A stretch of DNA of 64,000 nucleotides, taken from NCBI GenBank assembly GCA_017960525.1, contig JAGCZA010000140.1:18302-82301 (forward strand). Direction: 5' to 3'. The translations under genes were made by a program, and so were the position numbers. The notes under the pieces are model-generated. The model saw only the letters and a list, made by a program, of their open reading frames with translations, did not search any database and had not been told where the DNA came from. Shown here in pieces: positions 1 through 9,395 of the stretch (its first letter is position 1; the number at the start of each line of letters is the position of its first letter). Source of the DNA: Prevotella sp. (GTDB lineage: Bacteria; Bacteroidota; Bacteroidia; Bacteroidales; Bacteroidaceae).

Positions 1-2
1 CT

Positions 3-464
3 TATGCTAAGAATATGCAGAAAGGCATAGAAGCCAAAGACGTAAACATCATCGTCTACAGCCCGACATTGCGCCAGATAGACAGCGAAGGCATTGGCAA
101 TATAACCATCGACAGCCTCAACACCCCATCGCTGCATATCGACAGCGAGGGCGTGAGCAACATCAGCATCAAGGATTTGACCACAGAGGTACTGATCGTG
201 GAAAGCAGTGGCGTGGGCAATATCGAACTGAAAGGAAAGGCCCCAAAAGTCTCGTTCACGTCAAGCGGCGTGGGCAACATCATTGCAAGTGAACTGACTG
301 CCGAAGATGTGAAGGCTGACATCAGCGGCGTAGGCAACATCACCTGCTTTGCCTCAAGGCGCATCCAAGGCAATTTGGACGGCGTAGGCTCGCTGAAATA
401 CGGCGGACATCCAGAACAGAAGCACTTGCAGCGCAATGGCATAGGAAAAATCTCGGAAATGTAG
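3..464 (+). CDS. GIN-domain (DUF2807-like) envelope protein, C-terminal part
   Basis: The frame is open through the first base of the window, so the 5' end is missing; the first ATG in frame at 15 is probably internal. The visible ~150 residues carry a short motif about every 20-25 residues: GIGNI, GVSNI, then GVGNI several times, GVGSL and GIGKI at the end. This spacing is typical of the GIN / DUF2807 head domain, a repetitive beta-solenoid found in envelope proteins of Bacteroidetes, often annotated as a putative auto-transporter adhesin. The true role is unknown. The next gene starts 20 bases downstream on the same strand, so the two may be co-transcribed. Confidence 0.75.
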   Translation, partial: YAKNMQKGIEAKDVNIIVYSPTLRQIDSEGIGNITIDSLNTPSLHIDSEGVSNISIKDLTTEVLIVESSGVGNIELKGKAPKVSFTSSGVGNIIASELTAEDVKADISGVGNITCFASRRIQGNLDGVGSLKYGGHPEQKHLQRNGIGKISEM

Positions 465-484
465 GATATTAATCATAAAATGAC

Positions 485-1105
485 ATGCGTGTATTATTGA
501 TCAACGGAAGCCCCAAGGAGAACGGCAACACGATGCTGGCTCTGAGCGAGGTGGCGAAGACCCTGAACGAAGAGGGCATTGAGACAGAGATTATCAGCAT
601 TGGCAAACAGGCCGTACAAGGTTGTATCGCCTGTGGGATGTGCGGTCGGAACGGTGCAAAATGCACTTTCAGAGACGACCTTTACTACAAGGTATGGAGA
701 GCCGTGAAGGATGGCATCGACGGGCTGGTCGTCGGCTCACCCGTCTATTACGGCGGTCCCAACGGTTCGTTGTGCGCCCTACTTGACCGCGTGTTCTACT
801 CTCTGGGTAATGAGCTGCGATTCAAGCCTGGAGCCAGCGTAGTAGTATGCCGCAGGGGCGGAGCTTCAGCTGCCTTCGACCGTCTGAACAAATACTTTAC
901 GATTCTGAATATGCCCGTTGTCAGCTCTCAGTACTGGAATATGGTCTACGGCCAAACACCTGGGCAGGCTGCACGAGACGAGGAGGGTATGCAGACTATG
1001 CGCACCCTCGGTCGCAATATGGCCTGGATGATACGCAAACTGAACGTTACTGAAGAGGGACACCCGCAGTTGGAGAATCCACTTCGCACCAACTTTATCA
1101 GATAA
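485..1105 (+). CDS. Flavodoxin-fold NAD(P)H-dependent FMN reductase / iron-sulfur flavoprotein family
   Basis: A 206-residue protein opening with the FMN phosphate-binding stretch LLINGSPKENGNT (residues ~4-16) of flavodoxin-fold NADPH-dependent FMN reductases. A cysteine cluster follows at residues ~47-60 (CIACGMCGRNGAKC), as in the ISF/WrbA-like group, where it may bind a metal or Fe-S centre. GLVVGSPVYYGGPNG matches the second FMN-binding loop. Predicted cytoplasmic oxidoreductase reducing FMN, quinones or xenobiotics; the physiological substrate cannot be read from sequence. It converges on the leftward gene ending at 1116, with no clear terminator between them. Confidence 0.8.
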   Translation: MRVLLINGSPKENGNTMLALSEVAKTLNEEGIETEIISIGKQAVQGCIACGMCGRNGAKCTFRDDLYYKVWRAVKDGIDGLVVGSPVYYGGPNGSLCALLDRVFYSLGNELRFKPGASVVVCRRGGASAAFDRLNKYFTILNMPVVSSQYWNMVYGQTPGQAARDEEGMQTMRTLGRNMAWMIRKLNVTEEGHPQLENPLRTNFIR

Positions 1106-1115
1106 GTGGAAACTG

Positions 1116-1406
1116 CTAACTGAGGAAATAAATCAGAACAGCGAAGGCAATCAGCAGATAAATACAGCCTTTCCAGATTTTTCCGAAAACGTAGCAGCAG
1201 GCAATCAGCAGCACAATCAAGAGGATGTCGCTAAAATCGATGTGGAGGGGATGATAGTAGTTCATCCCTTCCATTATGTCCATATCCGTATCACTCAAAT
1301 CGCCACGGTCTCTTAGCGGTCTGAATTCATCATCGTCCTGTGCCCACATCCGCAACTGCGTCAGCAGCAGGCAAATAATAGCGTAAATACGTAACGAGAG
1401 ATTCAT
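1116..1406 (-). CDS. Small predicted membrane protein downstream of GH51
   Basis: A 96-residue protein starting at the ATG complementary to 1404-1406, four bases after the stop of the arabinofuranosidase gene. An open frame continues upstream inside GH51, but this start gives a proper hydrophobic leader (residues 1-22, ending MWAQ). A charged acidic segment follows (DDDEFRPLRDRGDLSDTD). Two hydrophobic stretches at residues ~58-72 and ~78-95 look membrane-spanning and reach the C-terminus. No family recognised. The spacing suggests translation coupled to GH51. Confidence 0.6.
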   Translation of the reverse strand: MNLSLRIYAIICLLLTQLRMWAQDDDEFRPLRDRGDLSDTDMDIMEGMNYYHPLHIDFSDILLIVLLIACCYVFGKIWKGCIYLLIAFAVLIYFLS

Positions 1407-1410
1407 CGGA

Positions 1411-3867
1411 CTACTGTTTAATGCGGACAATATTGAGTGAATAGGCGGGAACGTCGACCAATACTGCCGACTCGCAGGCAGGCGTGAGCACTTGTTCCAC
1501 GGGGTGGATATTGGTAGGCTGTTGCAGCGTGTTCTCATCCATACCGTCGTTGGCAGCCAAGCGAATGACACGAGCCTCTCTGGCGCGGAAGTTCTTCAAG
1601 TTCAAGCTGGCGGTGGTCTGCATATCGCCCGTGTTCACCAACTTGACAATAAGCTCGCCTGAGGCTTCGTCTATAGTGGCCGAAGAGTAGACACCCTTCG
1701 ACGTGTCGTGCTTCAGTACGGTGTCGAAGACAAGTTCGTCGCCCAGCCAAGCCTTCACGCTGTCGCCTGCCACCTGCAGTTTGACGTCATACCACTTGCC
1801 CTGCTCTACGCGGCCTCTGCGGATGACAGTCTGCAGCTTACCACCACTGCCAATCTGCTCAATGGCGTGCTGCGTGTTGCCCCATCCGCCAAAGTTGAGC
1901 CAGCAGTAGTTGCGCTCGTCCACATAATTGAACACGATGATGAAACCCTCTGGGCCTCTGTCCTTGCGGGCACGGCACTGGATGGTGTAGTGGTCGGAGT
2001 CAATGACGTGGTTGCATATTGCCAACGGGCCTTCCTCACGTCCTTTGTGTTGCAGGATGCCATCGTTCATCTCCCATTTGCCGCTGACAAACTCAGGCTT
2101 CCCCGTCTTGGGCAGTGGGTCGCAATGGGTGTAACTGGCCTGCGTGCCCCAGGTGGAATAGCCCACGCGGCTCCTCTTGGGCGTGACGGGCTTGCGCTTC
2201 ATGTTCTCGTAGGGGTTTTGCTGGCTGACCTTCACCACTTGCGTGCCAACGTTTCGCGGCATAAGCATCTGAACGTAATAGGAAGGTGTGCCCATCACAC
2301 GACTACTGTTGAAGCGTATCATATCAGGGCGCCACTTGGCATCGTTCTCGTTGACGAAGATGGGGGCATAACTGTTCAGCGGCACGATGTCGCTGTTGTT
2401 CTCCATACCCATCATATAGACGGCCTCACCTAGTGCAGCATTCATATTGCCCAAGTCACCGAAGCCGTTGGTCACAGCATATTCGCCAACGTAAATTTTC
2501 GGTCCCCGACGGTCGTAACGATCATATTTATGGAAAGCCTCGGCAAACCATCCGGGCGTGCGATAGTAATGCTCGTCCAGCAGGTCAACGGGTAACTGGC
2601 TCTCCCACCTGGGGTTGTCGTCGCCCCAGGCCACAACGTTGCCTATGAGTTTGATATTAGGATACTTGGCCTTGATGGCCTTGTAGAACAGGTTGTAGCG
2701 GTCGTAGTAGCGGTCGCTCTGCTGGCGCGGATCGGGCTGGTTGTTCTCATTGCCAATCTCCAGATACTCAATGTTGAAAGGCTCAGGATGGCCGTACTTT
2801 GCGCGCAGAGCACCATATTTCGAGGAGACGGGACCGTTGGCATACTCCAGAGCGCCAAGCGTCTCGTCAATCCAGGGCTGCAGCGAGTCGACAGGGGTCA
2901 GTCCACCGTGCCACAGGCCCACATTGACTACGTAGAGCGGCTTTGCACCCAGGTCTTCAGCCAACTGGAGATACTCGTGGAAACCGATGCCGTCGGTCGT
3001 GCGATAGCCCCAGTTCACGTTCCAGTGTCCCTCGCGCTCCTCAATGGGGCCGATGGTGCGCTTCCAGCGGAAAGCATTGTCAGGACTCTCCTGACCCTCC
3101 ACGAAACAGCCGCCAGGGAAACGCATAAATTTCGGATGCATCTGCCAGAGCATATTGGCCAAATCGGGGCGCATGCCATTTTCGCGGTTGCGGAAAGTCG
3201 GGGGGAAGAGGCTCACCACATCGAGGCAAACCACGCCCGTACCGTCGAAGACGAGCGCAAACTGTGCCTTCGGGTCGTTGTCGTTGGCTTGCAACGTGGC
3301 AGTATATTTCTTCCATTCCTTGGATTTGGTGTCGAGTGTGATGCTGGCCTCGGCATAGATGTCGCCGCCATCCTTTGAGCAGAGCGTGGCCTTCACCGCT
3401 CCACCCTTATACTTCAGAGCCTTGGCCCAGAAAGAGAGGCGGTAGGTGCGTCCCTGCACGGTATTGATGCCCCAAAAGCCTTCGTTGACAAGACAGACAG
3501 GCGATGCCGGCGTGGCGTTGACGGTCAGTTCCAAAGCGTTATGTTGCACAGCGTTGAGCAGCGGAGCCTTCTTGGTGGGCTGAATGAGTTTGGCTTGGAG
3601 TTGCGACGGTGCTGCAGCGTATGTGGTCCAGCCTTGCATATCAGCAGGAGCGCCGTAGCGTGGCCCGTCTTCGAAAGAGCGGTTGCGTATGAGTTCGGCA
3701 TACAGTCCGCCATCGGCAGCATGATTGATGTCTTCAAAGAAGATGCCATAGTGTGTAGGGCTGATGCGCGGCCCACGATTCTGGGCATCAATATCGATAT
3801 TCACCTGTGCCTGAACGGCAGAGTAGGCCATTGTCAACAGCAGTAAAGCGGTCTTAATTTTCATCAC
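1411..3867 (-). CDS. Alpha-L-arabinofuranosidase, GH51
   Basis: An 818-residue secreted enzyme predicted to release terminal arabinofuranosyl residues from arabinan, arabinoxylan or pectin side chains. Signal peptide at residues 1-20 (hydrophobic core, then AVQAQ). GH51 N-terminal strand with HYGIFFEDINHAADGG near residue 40. A carbohydrate-binding-like insert at about 80-220. Catalytic acid/base in EIGNEN (Glu374) and nucleophile in YVGEYAV (Glu462). After the main barrel, residues ~600-740 look like a concanavalin-type jelly-roll, as in several Bacteroidetes GH51 enzymes. A -7 box (TACCTTTG on the minus strand, complement of 3897-3904) lies just upstream. The small membrane gene follows closely. 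Confidence 0.93.
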   Translation of the reverse strand: MMKIKTALLLLTMAYSAVQAQVNIDIDAQNRGPRISPTHYGIFFEDINHAADGGLYAELIRNRSFEDGPRYGAPADMQGWTTYAAAPSQLQAKLIQPTKKAPLLNAVQHNALELTVNATPASPVCLVNEGFWGINTVQGRTYRLSFWAKALKYKGGAVKATLCSKDGGDIYAEASITLDTKSKEWKKYTATLQANDNDPKAQFALVFDGTGVVCLDVVSLFPPTFRNRENGMRPDLANMLWQMHPKFMRFPGGCFVEGQESPDNAFRWKRTIGPIEEREGHWNVNWGYRTTDGIGFHEYLQLAEDLGAKPLYVVNVGLWHGGLTPVDSLQPWIDETLGALEYANGPVSSKYGALRAKYGHPEPFNIEYLEIGNENNQPDPRQQSDRYYDRYNLFYKAIKAKYPNIKLIGNVVAWGDDNPRWESQLPVDLLDEHYYRTPGWFAEAFHKYDRYDRRGPKIYVGEYAVTNGFGDLGNMNAALGEAVYMMGMENNSDIVPLNSYAPIFVNENDAKWRPDMIRFNSSRVMGTPSYYVQMLMPRNVGTQVVKVSQQNPYENMKRKPVTPKRSRVGYSTWGTQASYTHCDPLPKTGKPEFVSGKWEMNDGILQHKGREEGPLAICNHVIDSDHYTIQCRARKDRGPEGFIIVFNYVDERNYCWLNFGGWGNTQHAIEQIGSGGKLQTVIRRGRVEQGKWYDVKLQVAGDSVKAWLGDELVFDTVLKHDTSKGVYSSATIDEASGELIVKLVNTGDMQTTASLNLKNFRAREARVIRLAANDGMDENTLQQPTNIHPVEQVLTPACESAVLVDVPAYSLNIVRIKQ

Positions 3868-3990
3868 AATATGATTAGTCGTCCAATTTGAGTGTGCAAA
3901 GGTATTAATATTTTTGCAAAAAAAGACATTGCTCCGACGCTACTTACCCTTTTTTAGCATATATTAAGATGTTCTACTGACTAGCATAAC

Positions 3991-4025
3991 AAAAAAAGAT
4001 GTGCCTTTGCAAGCACATCTTTTTC
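3991..4025. terminator. Bidirectional-looking rho-independent terminator
   Basis: A stem of AAGATGTGC against GCACATCTT is flanked by A-rich sequence on the left and T-rich on the right, so either transcript gives a hairpin followed by U. It lies 28 bases past the stop of the leftward lipoprotein gene, which it most likely terminates. Confidence 0.7.
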
Positions 4026-4052
4026 AAACTTAGGTTCGCTATAGGGGAAGGA

Positions 4053-4343
4053 TTACTCCTCAGTAGCAGCCTCGACAGCGTCGGCAGCAGCCTCAACAAC
4101 CTCCTCAACCACGCTCTTGGCGGCCAGGATTGAGTCGTAAGCAGCCTGCAGAACGGAATCAGCAACTTCCTGACCCTCGAACATAGCTGCAACAGCGGCA
4201 GAGTCCTCAGCAGTAAGAACAGGAGCAACAGCCTCCTCAATAACCTCAACGGGCTCAGCAACCTCAGCGGCGGGCTTCTGCTCACCAGAACCACATGCTA
4301 CAAACATTGCAGCAGCTGCGAACATAAATGCAATCTTTTTCAT
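4053..4343 (-). CDS. Small acidic lipoprotein
   Basis: A 96-residue protein. The ATG complementary to 4341-4343 is chosen because it begins a lipoprotein signal (MKKIAFMFAAAAMFVAC) with lipobox FVAC, Cys at residue 17. The mature part is almost entirely Ala, Glu and Val with no aromatic core, and ends in acidic repeats (VVEEVVEAAADAVEAATEE), probably helical. A -7 box (TACCTTTG, complement of 4395-4402) lies ~50 bases upstream, and a terminator follows the gene. Function unknown; such short alanine-rich lipoproteins are common and abundant in Bacteroidales. Confidence 0.7.
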   Translation of the reverse strand: MKKIAFMFAAAAMFVACGSGEQKPAAEVAEPVEVIEEAVAPVLTAEDSAAVAAMFEGQEVADSVLQAAYDSILAAKSVVEEVVEAAADAVEAATEE

Positions 4344-4608
4344 TTCTTTGCTTTTTAAAATCTGTAAAACAATCATTGGTTTATTAAAACGCTGCAAAGG
4401 TAGGCATTTTTTTAATACAACGATAATTTTTTTACGATTTTTTTTGGCTCCTTTTTGTAACTTTTACGTAATATACTGAAAAACAGCCATATACTAAATG
4501 TTAAAAAATGGTATCAAATCTACACTCAACCGAATTTTTGGGAAAAAGGCCTCTATTTGCGATTTTTTGAGTACCTTTGCACCCTGTTCCATAATATAAT
4601 AAAAAGGT

Positions 4609-5982
4609 ATGATAGACTCATCGGCATTTCAAGGCAAGTCGGCGGCATTTTTTACGCTGGGGTGCAAACTCAATTTCTCTGAGACGTCCACCTTCGGCAC
4701 TTTGCTGCGGGAGATGGGCGTGCGCACGGCGGCCAAAGGCGAACAGGCCGACATCTGCCTGATAAACACGTGTTCGGTGACCGAGGTGGCAAGCCGCAAG
4801 TGCCGACAAGCCATTCACCGGCTGGTGCGTCAGCATCCTGGAGCTTTTGTGGTGGTGACGGGCTGTTATGCCCAACTGGAAGCCGACGAGGTGAGCGGCA
4901 TTGAGGGCGTAGACCTGGTGCTCGGCTCTAACGAGAAGGCCACGCTGCTGCAATTTCTCTCTGAGGCTTGGAGCCAAAGGGTGCCAACCGGCTCCAACGG
5001 CAAACCGGCAATGGTGGTGAGGCAGTCGCACGTGAAGGACATCAAGACCTTTGCACCCTCTTGCTCTCGCGGCAACCGCACCCGCTACTTCCTAAAGGTG
5101 CAAGACGGCTGCGACTATTTCTGCACCTACTGCACCATCCCCTTCGCACGCGGTTTCAGCCGCAATCCGACCATCGCCTCGCTGGTGGAGCAGGCCAAGC
5201 AGGCAGCCGCCGAGGGCGGAAAGGAGATAGTGCTTACGGGCGTGAACATTGGCGACTTCGGAAAGACTACTGGCGAGCGGTTCATCGACTTGGTGAAGGC
5301 CCTCGACGATGTGGAGGACATCTGCCGTTACCGCATCAGCAGCCTGGAGCCCGACCTCCTCACCGACGAACTCATCGACTACTGCGCCCACCACAGCCGC
5401 GCTTTCATGCCTCATTTCCACATCCCCTTGCAGAGCGGCAGCGACACGGTGCTCAAACTGATGCACCGCCACTACGACCGCCAACTCTTTGCCGACAAGA
5501 TACTGAAGATAAAAAGTGAAATGCCCGATGCCTTCATCGGCATCGACGTGATGGTGGGCAGCAGGGGGGAGACACCTGAGTGTTTTGAGGAGACCCGCCA
5601 ACTGCTCACCGACCTGCCCGTCACGCAGTTGCACGTCTTCCCCTATTCGGAGCGACCAGGCACAGCCGCGCTGAAAATTCCCTATATAGTGACGGCACAG
5701 GAGAAGAGGCTGCGCAGCAAGGTGCTGCTCGACCTCTCCGACAACAAGACGCACGATTTCTACGCCGCCCATATCGGCCAGGAGGCTGAAGTGCTTTTCG
5801 AGAAAGCCCCACGGGGCAAGGCCATGCACGGCTTTACGCGCAATTATATCAGGGTGGAACTGCCTCCTGTACTGGCCCGTCCTGACTACGACAACCAACT
5901 GCTCCGCGTGCGTCTGGGCGACTTCAACGCCACCCGCGACGCCCTCAGGGCCAGCATCATTACCGACGACAACCAACAATAG
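4609..5982 (+). CDS. mtaB: tRNA t6A37 methylthiotransferase MtaB
   Basis: A 457-residue radical SAM methylthiotransferase predicted to convert N6-threonylcarbamoyladenosine at tRNA position 37 to its 2-methylthio form. The N-terminal MTTase domain has its three cluster cysteines in LGCKLN, NTCSV and TGCYAQ. The radical SAM cluster motif is CDYFCTYC (residues ~168-175), followed by TIPFARGFSRN. The barrel (GKEIVLTGVNIG, PLQSGSD) and a C-terminal TRAM-like region are present. The LGCKLN opening and lack of RimO features favour MtaB over MiaB or RimO. A -7 box TACCTTTG lies at 4572-4579. The glycosyltransferase begins 9 bases after the stop. Confidence 0.93.
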   Translation: MIDSSAFQGKSAAFFTLGCKLNFSETSTFGTLLREMGVRTAAKGEQADICLINTCSVTEVASRKCRQAIHRLVRQHPGAFVVVTGCYAQLEADEVSGIEGVDLVLGSNEKATLLQFLSEAWSQRVPTGSNGKPAMVVRQSHVKDIKTFAPSCSRGNRTRYFLKVQDGCDYFCTYCTIPFARGFSRNPTIASLVEQAKQAAAEGGKEIVLTGVNIGDFGKTTGERFIDLVKALDDVEDICRYRISSLEPDLLTDELIDYCAHHSRAFMPHFHIPLQSGSDTVLKLMHRHYDRQLFADKILKIKSEMPDAFIGIDVMVGSRGETPECFEETRQLLTDLPVTQLHVFPYSERPGTAALKIPYIVTAQEKRLRSKVLLDLSDNKTHDFYAAHIGQEAEVLFEKAPRGKAMHGFTRNYIRVELPPVLARPDYDNQLLRVRLGDFNATRDALRASIITDDNQQ

Positions 5983-5991
5983 CAAGCGAAC

Positions 5992-7011
5992 ATGGACAAA
6001 ACAGCCATCGTCATACTCAACTGGAACGGCGCCCACATGCTCCGCCAATACCTGCCCAGCGTGTTGCAATACTCACGCGAGGAGGCCACCGTCTACGTAG
6101 CCGACAATGCCTCGACCGACGACAGCCTCCAACTGCTGCAAGAGCATTTCCCCGACGTGCACCTCATCCGCTTTGACCGTAACTGGGGCTTTGCCGAGGG
6201 CTACAACCGCGCCTTGGCACAGATAGACGCCGAGTACTATCTGCTGCTGAACAGCGACATCGAGGTGACCCACCACTGGCTGACGCCCCTGCTGGAGTTT
6301 ATGGACGCACACCAGGAGGTGGCCGCCTGCCAGCCAAAGTTGCTGGCCATACACGACAGAGATATGTTCGAATATGCCGGAGCCTGTGGAGGCTTCATCG
6401 ACCGCTACGGCTACCCCTTCTGCCGAGGGCGCCTGTTCGAAACCGTGGAGCGCGACGACGGGCAGTACGACTATGTCGCCCCCGTGATGTGGGCCACCGG
6501 GGCCGCTCTCCTCGTACGTGCGCGTATATATAAAGAGGTGGGTGGACTCGACGCCCGTTTCTTCGCCCACAGCGAGGAGATTGACCTTTGCTGGCGTATG
6601 AGACTGCGTGGCTACAAAATCTATTGCCTGCCCGAAAGCCAGGTCTATCACGTGGGGGGCGGCACACTGCCAAAGGGCAACCCCAGGAAGACCTACCTCA
6701 ATTTCCGCAACAACCTGACGATGCTCTACAAGTGCCTGCCAGACAGCGAACTGCGCCACGTGATGCGCTGTCGCTGGTGGCTCGACTATCTGGCCGCCTG
6801 GCAGATGCTGATGCTCAAGGGGAACGTTGGCGACTTCAAGGCCGTCTTCCGCGCCCGCCGCGACTTCAAGCGGTGGCGCGACAACTTCAAGGCCGACCGC
6901 CAGCACATACAGCAGAATCGGACAGCCGAAGACATACCTGAACGGCGCCGTTTCTCGCTGCTCTGGCAGTACTATGTCAAGGGGCGCAAGCACTTCTCAC
7001 AACTCCCTTAA
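5992..7011 (+). CDS. GT2-family glycosyltransferase (rhamnosyltransferase-like)
   Basis: A 339-residue GT-A-fold enzyme. The N-terminus VIILNWNGAHML and VADNASTDDS are the nucleotide-binding signature of GT2 enzymes, and LLLNSDIEV supplies the metal-binding acidic residues. Further motifs are ATGAALLVRARIYKEVGG and FFAHSEEIDLCWRMRLRGYK, typical of WcaA/RfbF-like transferases that build cell-surface polysaccharides. No signal peptide; a weakly hydrophobic C-terminal segment may associate with the membrane. Donor and acceptor sugars cannot be inferred. Nine bases separate it from mtaB, so the two are probably one transcript. Confidence 0.88.
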   Translation: MDKTAIVILNWNGAHMLRQYLPSVLQYSREEATVYVADNASTDDSLQLLQEHFPDVHLIRFDRNWGFAEGYNRALAQIDAEYYLLLNSDIEVTHHWLTPLLEFMDAHQEVAACQPKLLAIHDRDMFEYAGACGGFIDRYGYPFCRGRLFETVERDDGQYDYVAPVMWATGAALLVRARIYKEVGGLDARFFAHSEEIDLCWRMRLRGYKIYCLPESQVYHVGGGTLPKGNPRKTYLNFRNNLTMLYKCLPDSELRHVMRCRWWLDYLAAWQMLMLKGNVGDFKAVFRARRDFKRWRDNFKADRQHIQQNRTAEDIPERRRFSLLWQYYVKGRKHFSQLP

Positions 7012-7155
7012 CACAAAACTTGCCACAAAAATGGGCCAAAAAGTCAATTTTTCGTAAAAAGTTATCGTTGTTTCACAAAATATTAGTACCTTTGCAAGCT
7101 GAATTTGAAAACAATAAGAAAAAATAATAATTAAAAGCAATTTTACTAAAAAGAA

Positions 7156-9315
7156 ATGGCAGCAATTGGAAAAATTAGGAGTTGGGGAACTTTCCTCGTG
7201 ATTATCCTAGGCGTGGTTCTGTTCTTCTTCATTGCAGAACCCTTTGGTGATTTTATCAGGTCGCGCTCGGCAGCCAGCGGACAAGTGGCCGGCAAAGTGC
7301 TTGGCGAGAAGCTTAACATTCAGGAGTACCAGACGCTTGTCGACGAGTATCAGGAACTGCTGAAGATGCAGGGCCGCGATAATTTGGGCGAAGACGAGAT
7401 GAACAGTCTGCGTGACTACATCTGGCAGAACTACGTCCAGAATCAGATTGTGGCAGCCGAGGCTGAGAAGCTGGGCATCACCGTCACCAACGACGAGCTG
7501 GCAGCCATCCTGCAGGACGGCTCAAGTTCCATACTTTCACAGATTCCCCTCATTTCGGAATTTGTCAACAAGCAGACCCGCAAGTTCGACCTCAACCAGG
7601 TTTCATCATATCGTGAGGCTCTGCGCCAGAACGCATCCGTCGACCCACGCTATGGCGAGCAGGCTGCCCTCTTCGAGCGCTGCTGGCAGGTGGCAGAGCG
7701 TATGCTTCGCCAGAACCTGTTGATGAACAAGTACCAAACGCTGCTGGCCGGTTGTGTGTCAACCAACGGCGTTTCGGCAAAGGCCGCTTTCGAGGCACAG
7801 AACACCGAGTCGCAGATTTTGCTCGCTGCCCTGCCCTACTCGCAGGTCAATGACAACGACGTGGAGGTTTCCGATGCTGACTTGAAAGCCAAGTACAACG
7901 AGAAGAAAAACGGCTTCAAGACCTACCAGGAGACCCGCGACATCAAGTACGTGGCCTATCAGGTGGTGGCTTCGCAGGCCGACCGCGACGAGCTTATGAA
8001 GCAGATGGTGGCTGCCGAGAACGACTTCCGCGCCGACAGCATCAGCGTGACTGACATCATCAGAGCAGCCCAGTCAGAGAGCGCATACATTGGACTTCCT
8101 GTCACTCGTGCCGCCCTGCCCCGCGACATTGCCGCTGCTGTTGATTCTATGCAGGTCGGACAAGTGTCGAAGCCCTTCGAGACCCGTTCAGACAACACGT
8201 TCAACGTGGTGAAACTCATCAGCAAGGCACAGATGCCCGACAGCATCGAGTTCCGTATGATTACGCTCGTGGGCCGCAGCACTATCGACGCTTCGGCAAA
8301 GTCGGCCGACAGCATCATGACCGCCCTCAAGCAGGGTGTTCCCTTCGACTCCATCGCAAAGAACTACGGCCAGGCCGGCGCCAAGATTTGGCTCACATCG
8401 GCACAGTATCAGGCTATGCAGAATATCGATGCCGACAACAAGCTCTACTTCCAGACGCTGCTCACTCTGCCCACCAACGAGTTGAAGAACCTGAAACTCT
8501 CGCAGGGCAACGTGGTGCTGCAGGTGACCGACCGCCGTCACAACGTCGACAAGTATGATGTGGCCATCGTGAAGCGCACCATCAACTTCTCCAACGAGAC
8601 CTACAGCGACGCCTTCAACAAGTTCAGCCAGTATGTCAGCGAGAACCAGACCATCGAGGGCCTGCAGGAGCATGCCGCCGAGTATGGCTTCAACATCGTT
8701 GACCGCACTATCGCCAACAACGTGCACAATATCGCCAACATCCACGGCACACACGACGCCGTGAAGTGGCTCTTCAACGACGCCAAGAAGGGCAACGTGT
8801 CACAGGTCTACGACCGTTGCGGCAACAACGACTATCTCGTGGTGGTTGCTCTCGACAAGGTTAATCCCGAAGGATTCCTCGCACAGGATGCCGTGGCCGA
8901 CGAGTTGCGCCAGGAGGTCATCCGCGACAAGAAGTTCGCCAAGCTGAGCGAGAAACTGGCCGCCGTCAAGAGCATCGACGATGCCCAGAAGGCTGGTGCC
9001 AAGGTCGATACCGTGTCGTTCATCACCTTCCGTGCCCCCGTCTATGTGCAGGCCGTGGGTATGCCTGAGCCCGCTCTTAGCGGTGCCGTGGCCGGAACCG
9101 AGAAGGGTGCCTTCAGCAAGTCAGTGGTGAAGGGCCAGGGCGGTGCCTACGTCTTCCAGGTGCTTGACCGCAAGCAGCGCGAGGGCGCACAGTACGACGA
9201 GAAGAAGGAAGCATCGCAGTTGCGCCAGCAGACTGTTCAGCAGGCGCTCGGACTGGCTTTCCAGGAACTGCAGAACCGCGCTAATGTGCAGGATAACCGC
9301 TACCTCTTCTTCTAA
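7156..9315 (+). CDS. Periplasmic peptidyl-prolyl isomerase, PpiD/SurA-type
   Basis: A 719-residue protein with a single N-terminal transmembrane anchor (residues ~12-30, TFLVIILGVVLFFFIAEPF) and a long periplasmic part. Residues ~40-200 resemble the SurA/PpiD chaperone domain (VLGEKLNIQEYQTLVDEYQ), and a parvulin-type rotamase domain lies near residues 230-350. The second half has another degenerate chaperone or rotamase-like region. Family members fold outer-membrane and secreted proteins, which suits the many large exported proteins here. A -7 box TACCTTTG at 7087-7094 lies ~60 bases upstream with only a weak upstream element (TTG at 7068-7070). Confidence 0.88.
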   Translation: MAAIGKIRSWGTFLVIILGVVLFFFIAEPFGDFIRSRSAASGQVAGKVLGEKLNIQEYQTLVDEYQELLKMQGRDNLGEDEMNSLRDYIWQNYVQNQIVAAEAEKLGITVTNDELAAILQDGSSSILSQIPLISEFVNKQTRKFDLNQVSSYREALRQNASVDPRYGEQAALFERCWQVAERMLRQNLLMNKYQTLLAGCVSTNGVSAKAAFEAQNTESQILLAALPYSQVNDNDVEVSDADLKAKYNEKKNGFKTYQETRDIKYVAYQVVASQADRDELMKQMVAAENDFRADSISVTDIIRAAQSESAYIGLPVTRAALPRDIAAAVDSMQVGQVSKPFETRSDNTFNVVKLISKAQMPDSIEFRMITLVGRSTIDASAKSADSIMTALKQGVPFDSIAKNYGQAGAKIWLTSAQYQAMQNIDADNKLYFQTLLTLPTNELKNLKLSQGNVVLQVTDRRHNVDKYDVAIVKRTINFSNETYSDAFNKFSQYVSENQTIEGLQEHAAEYGFNIVDRTIANNVHNIANIHGTHDAVKWLFNDAKKGNVSQVYDRCGNNDYLVVVALDKVNPEGFLAQDAVADELRQEVIRDKKFAKLSEKLAAVKSIDDAQKAGAKVDTVSFITFRAPVYVQAVGMPEPALSGAVAGTEKGAFSKSVVKGQGGAYVFQVLDRKQREGAQYDEKKEASQLRQQTVQQALGLAFQELQNRANVQDNRYLFF

Positions 9316-9395
9316 ATCAGAATTCAGTCTTTATACAACTATCGCAGCCGGCTACCGCTCACAGGAGCAGTGGTCGGCTGTTAATTCAAACAGCA

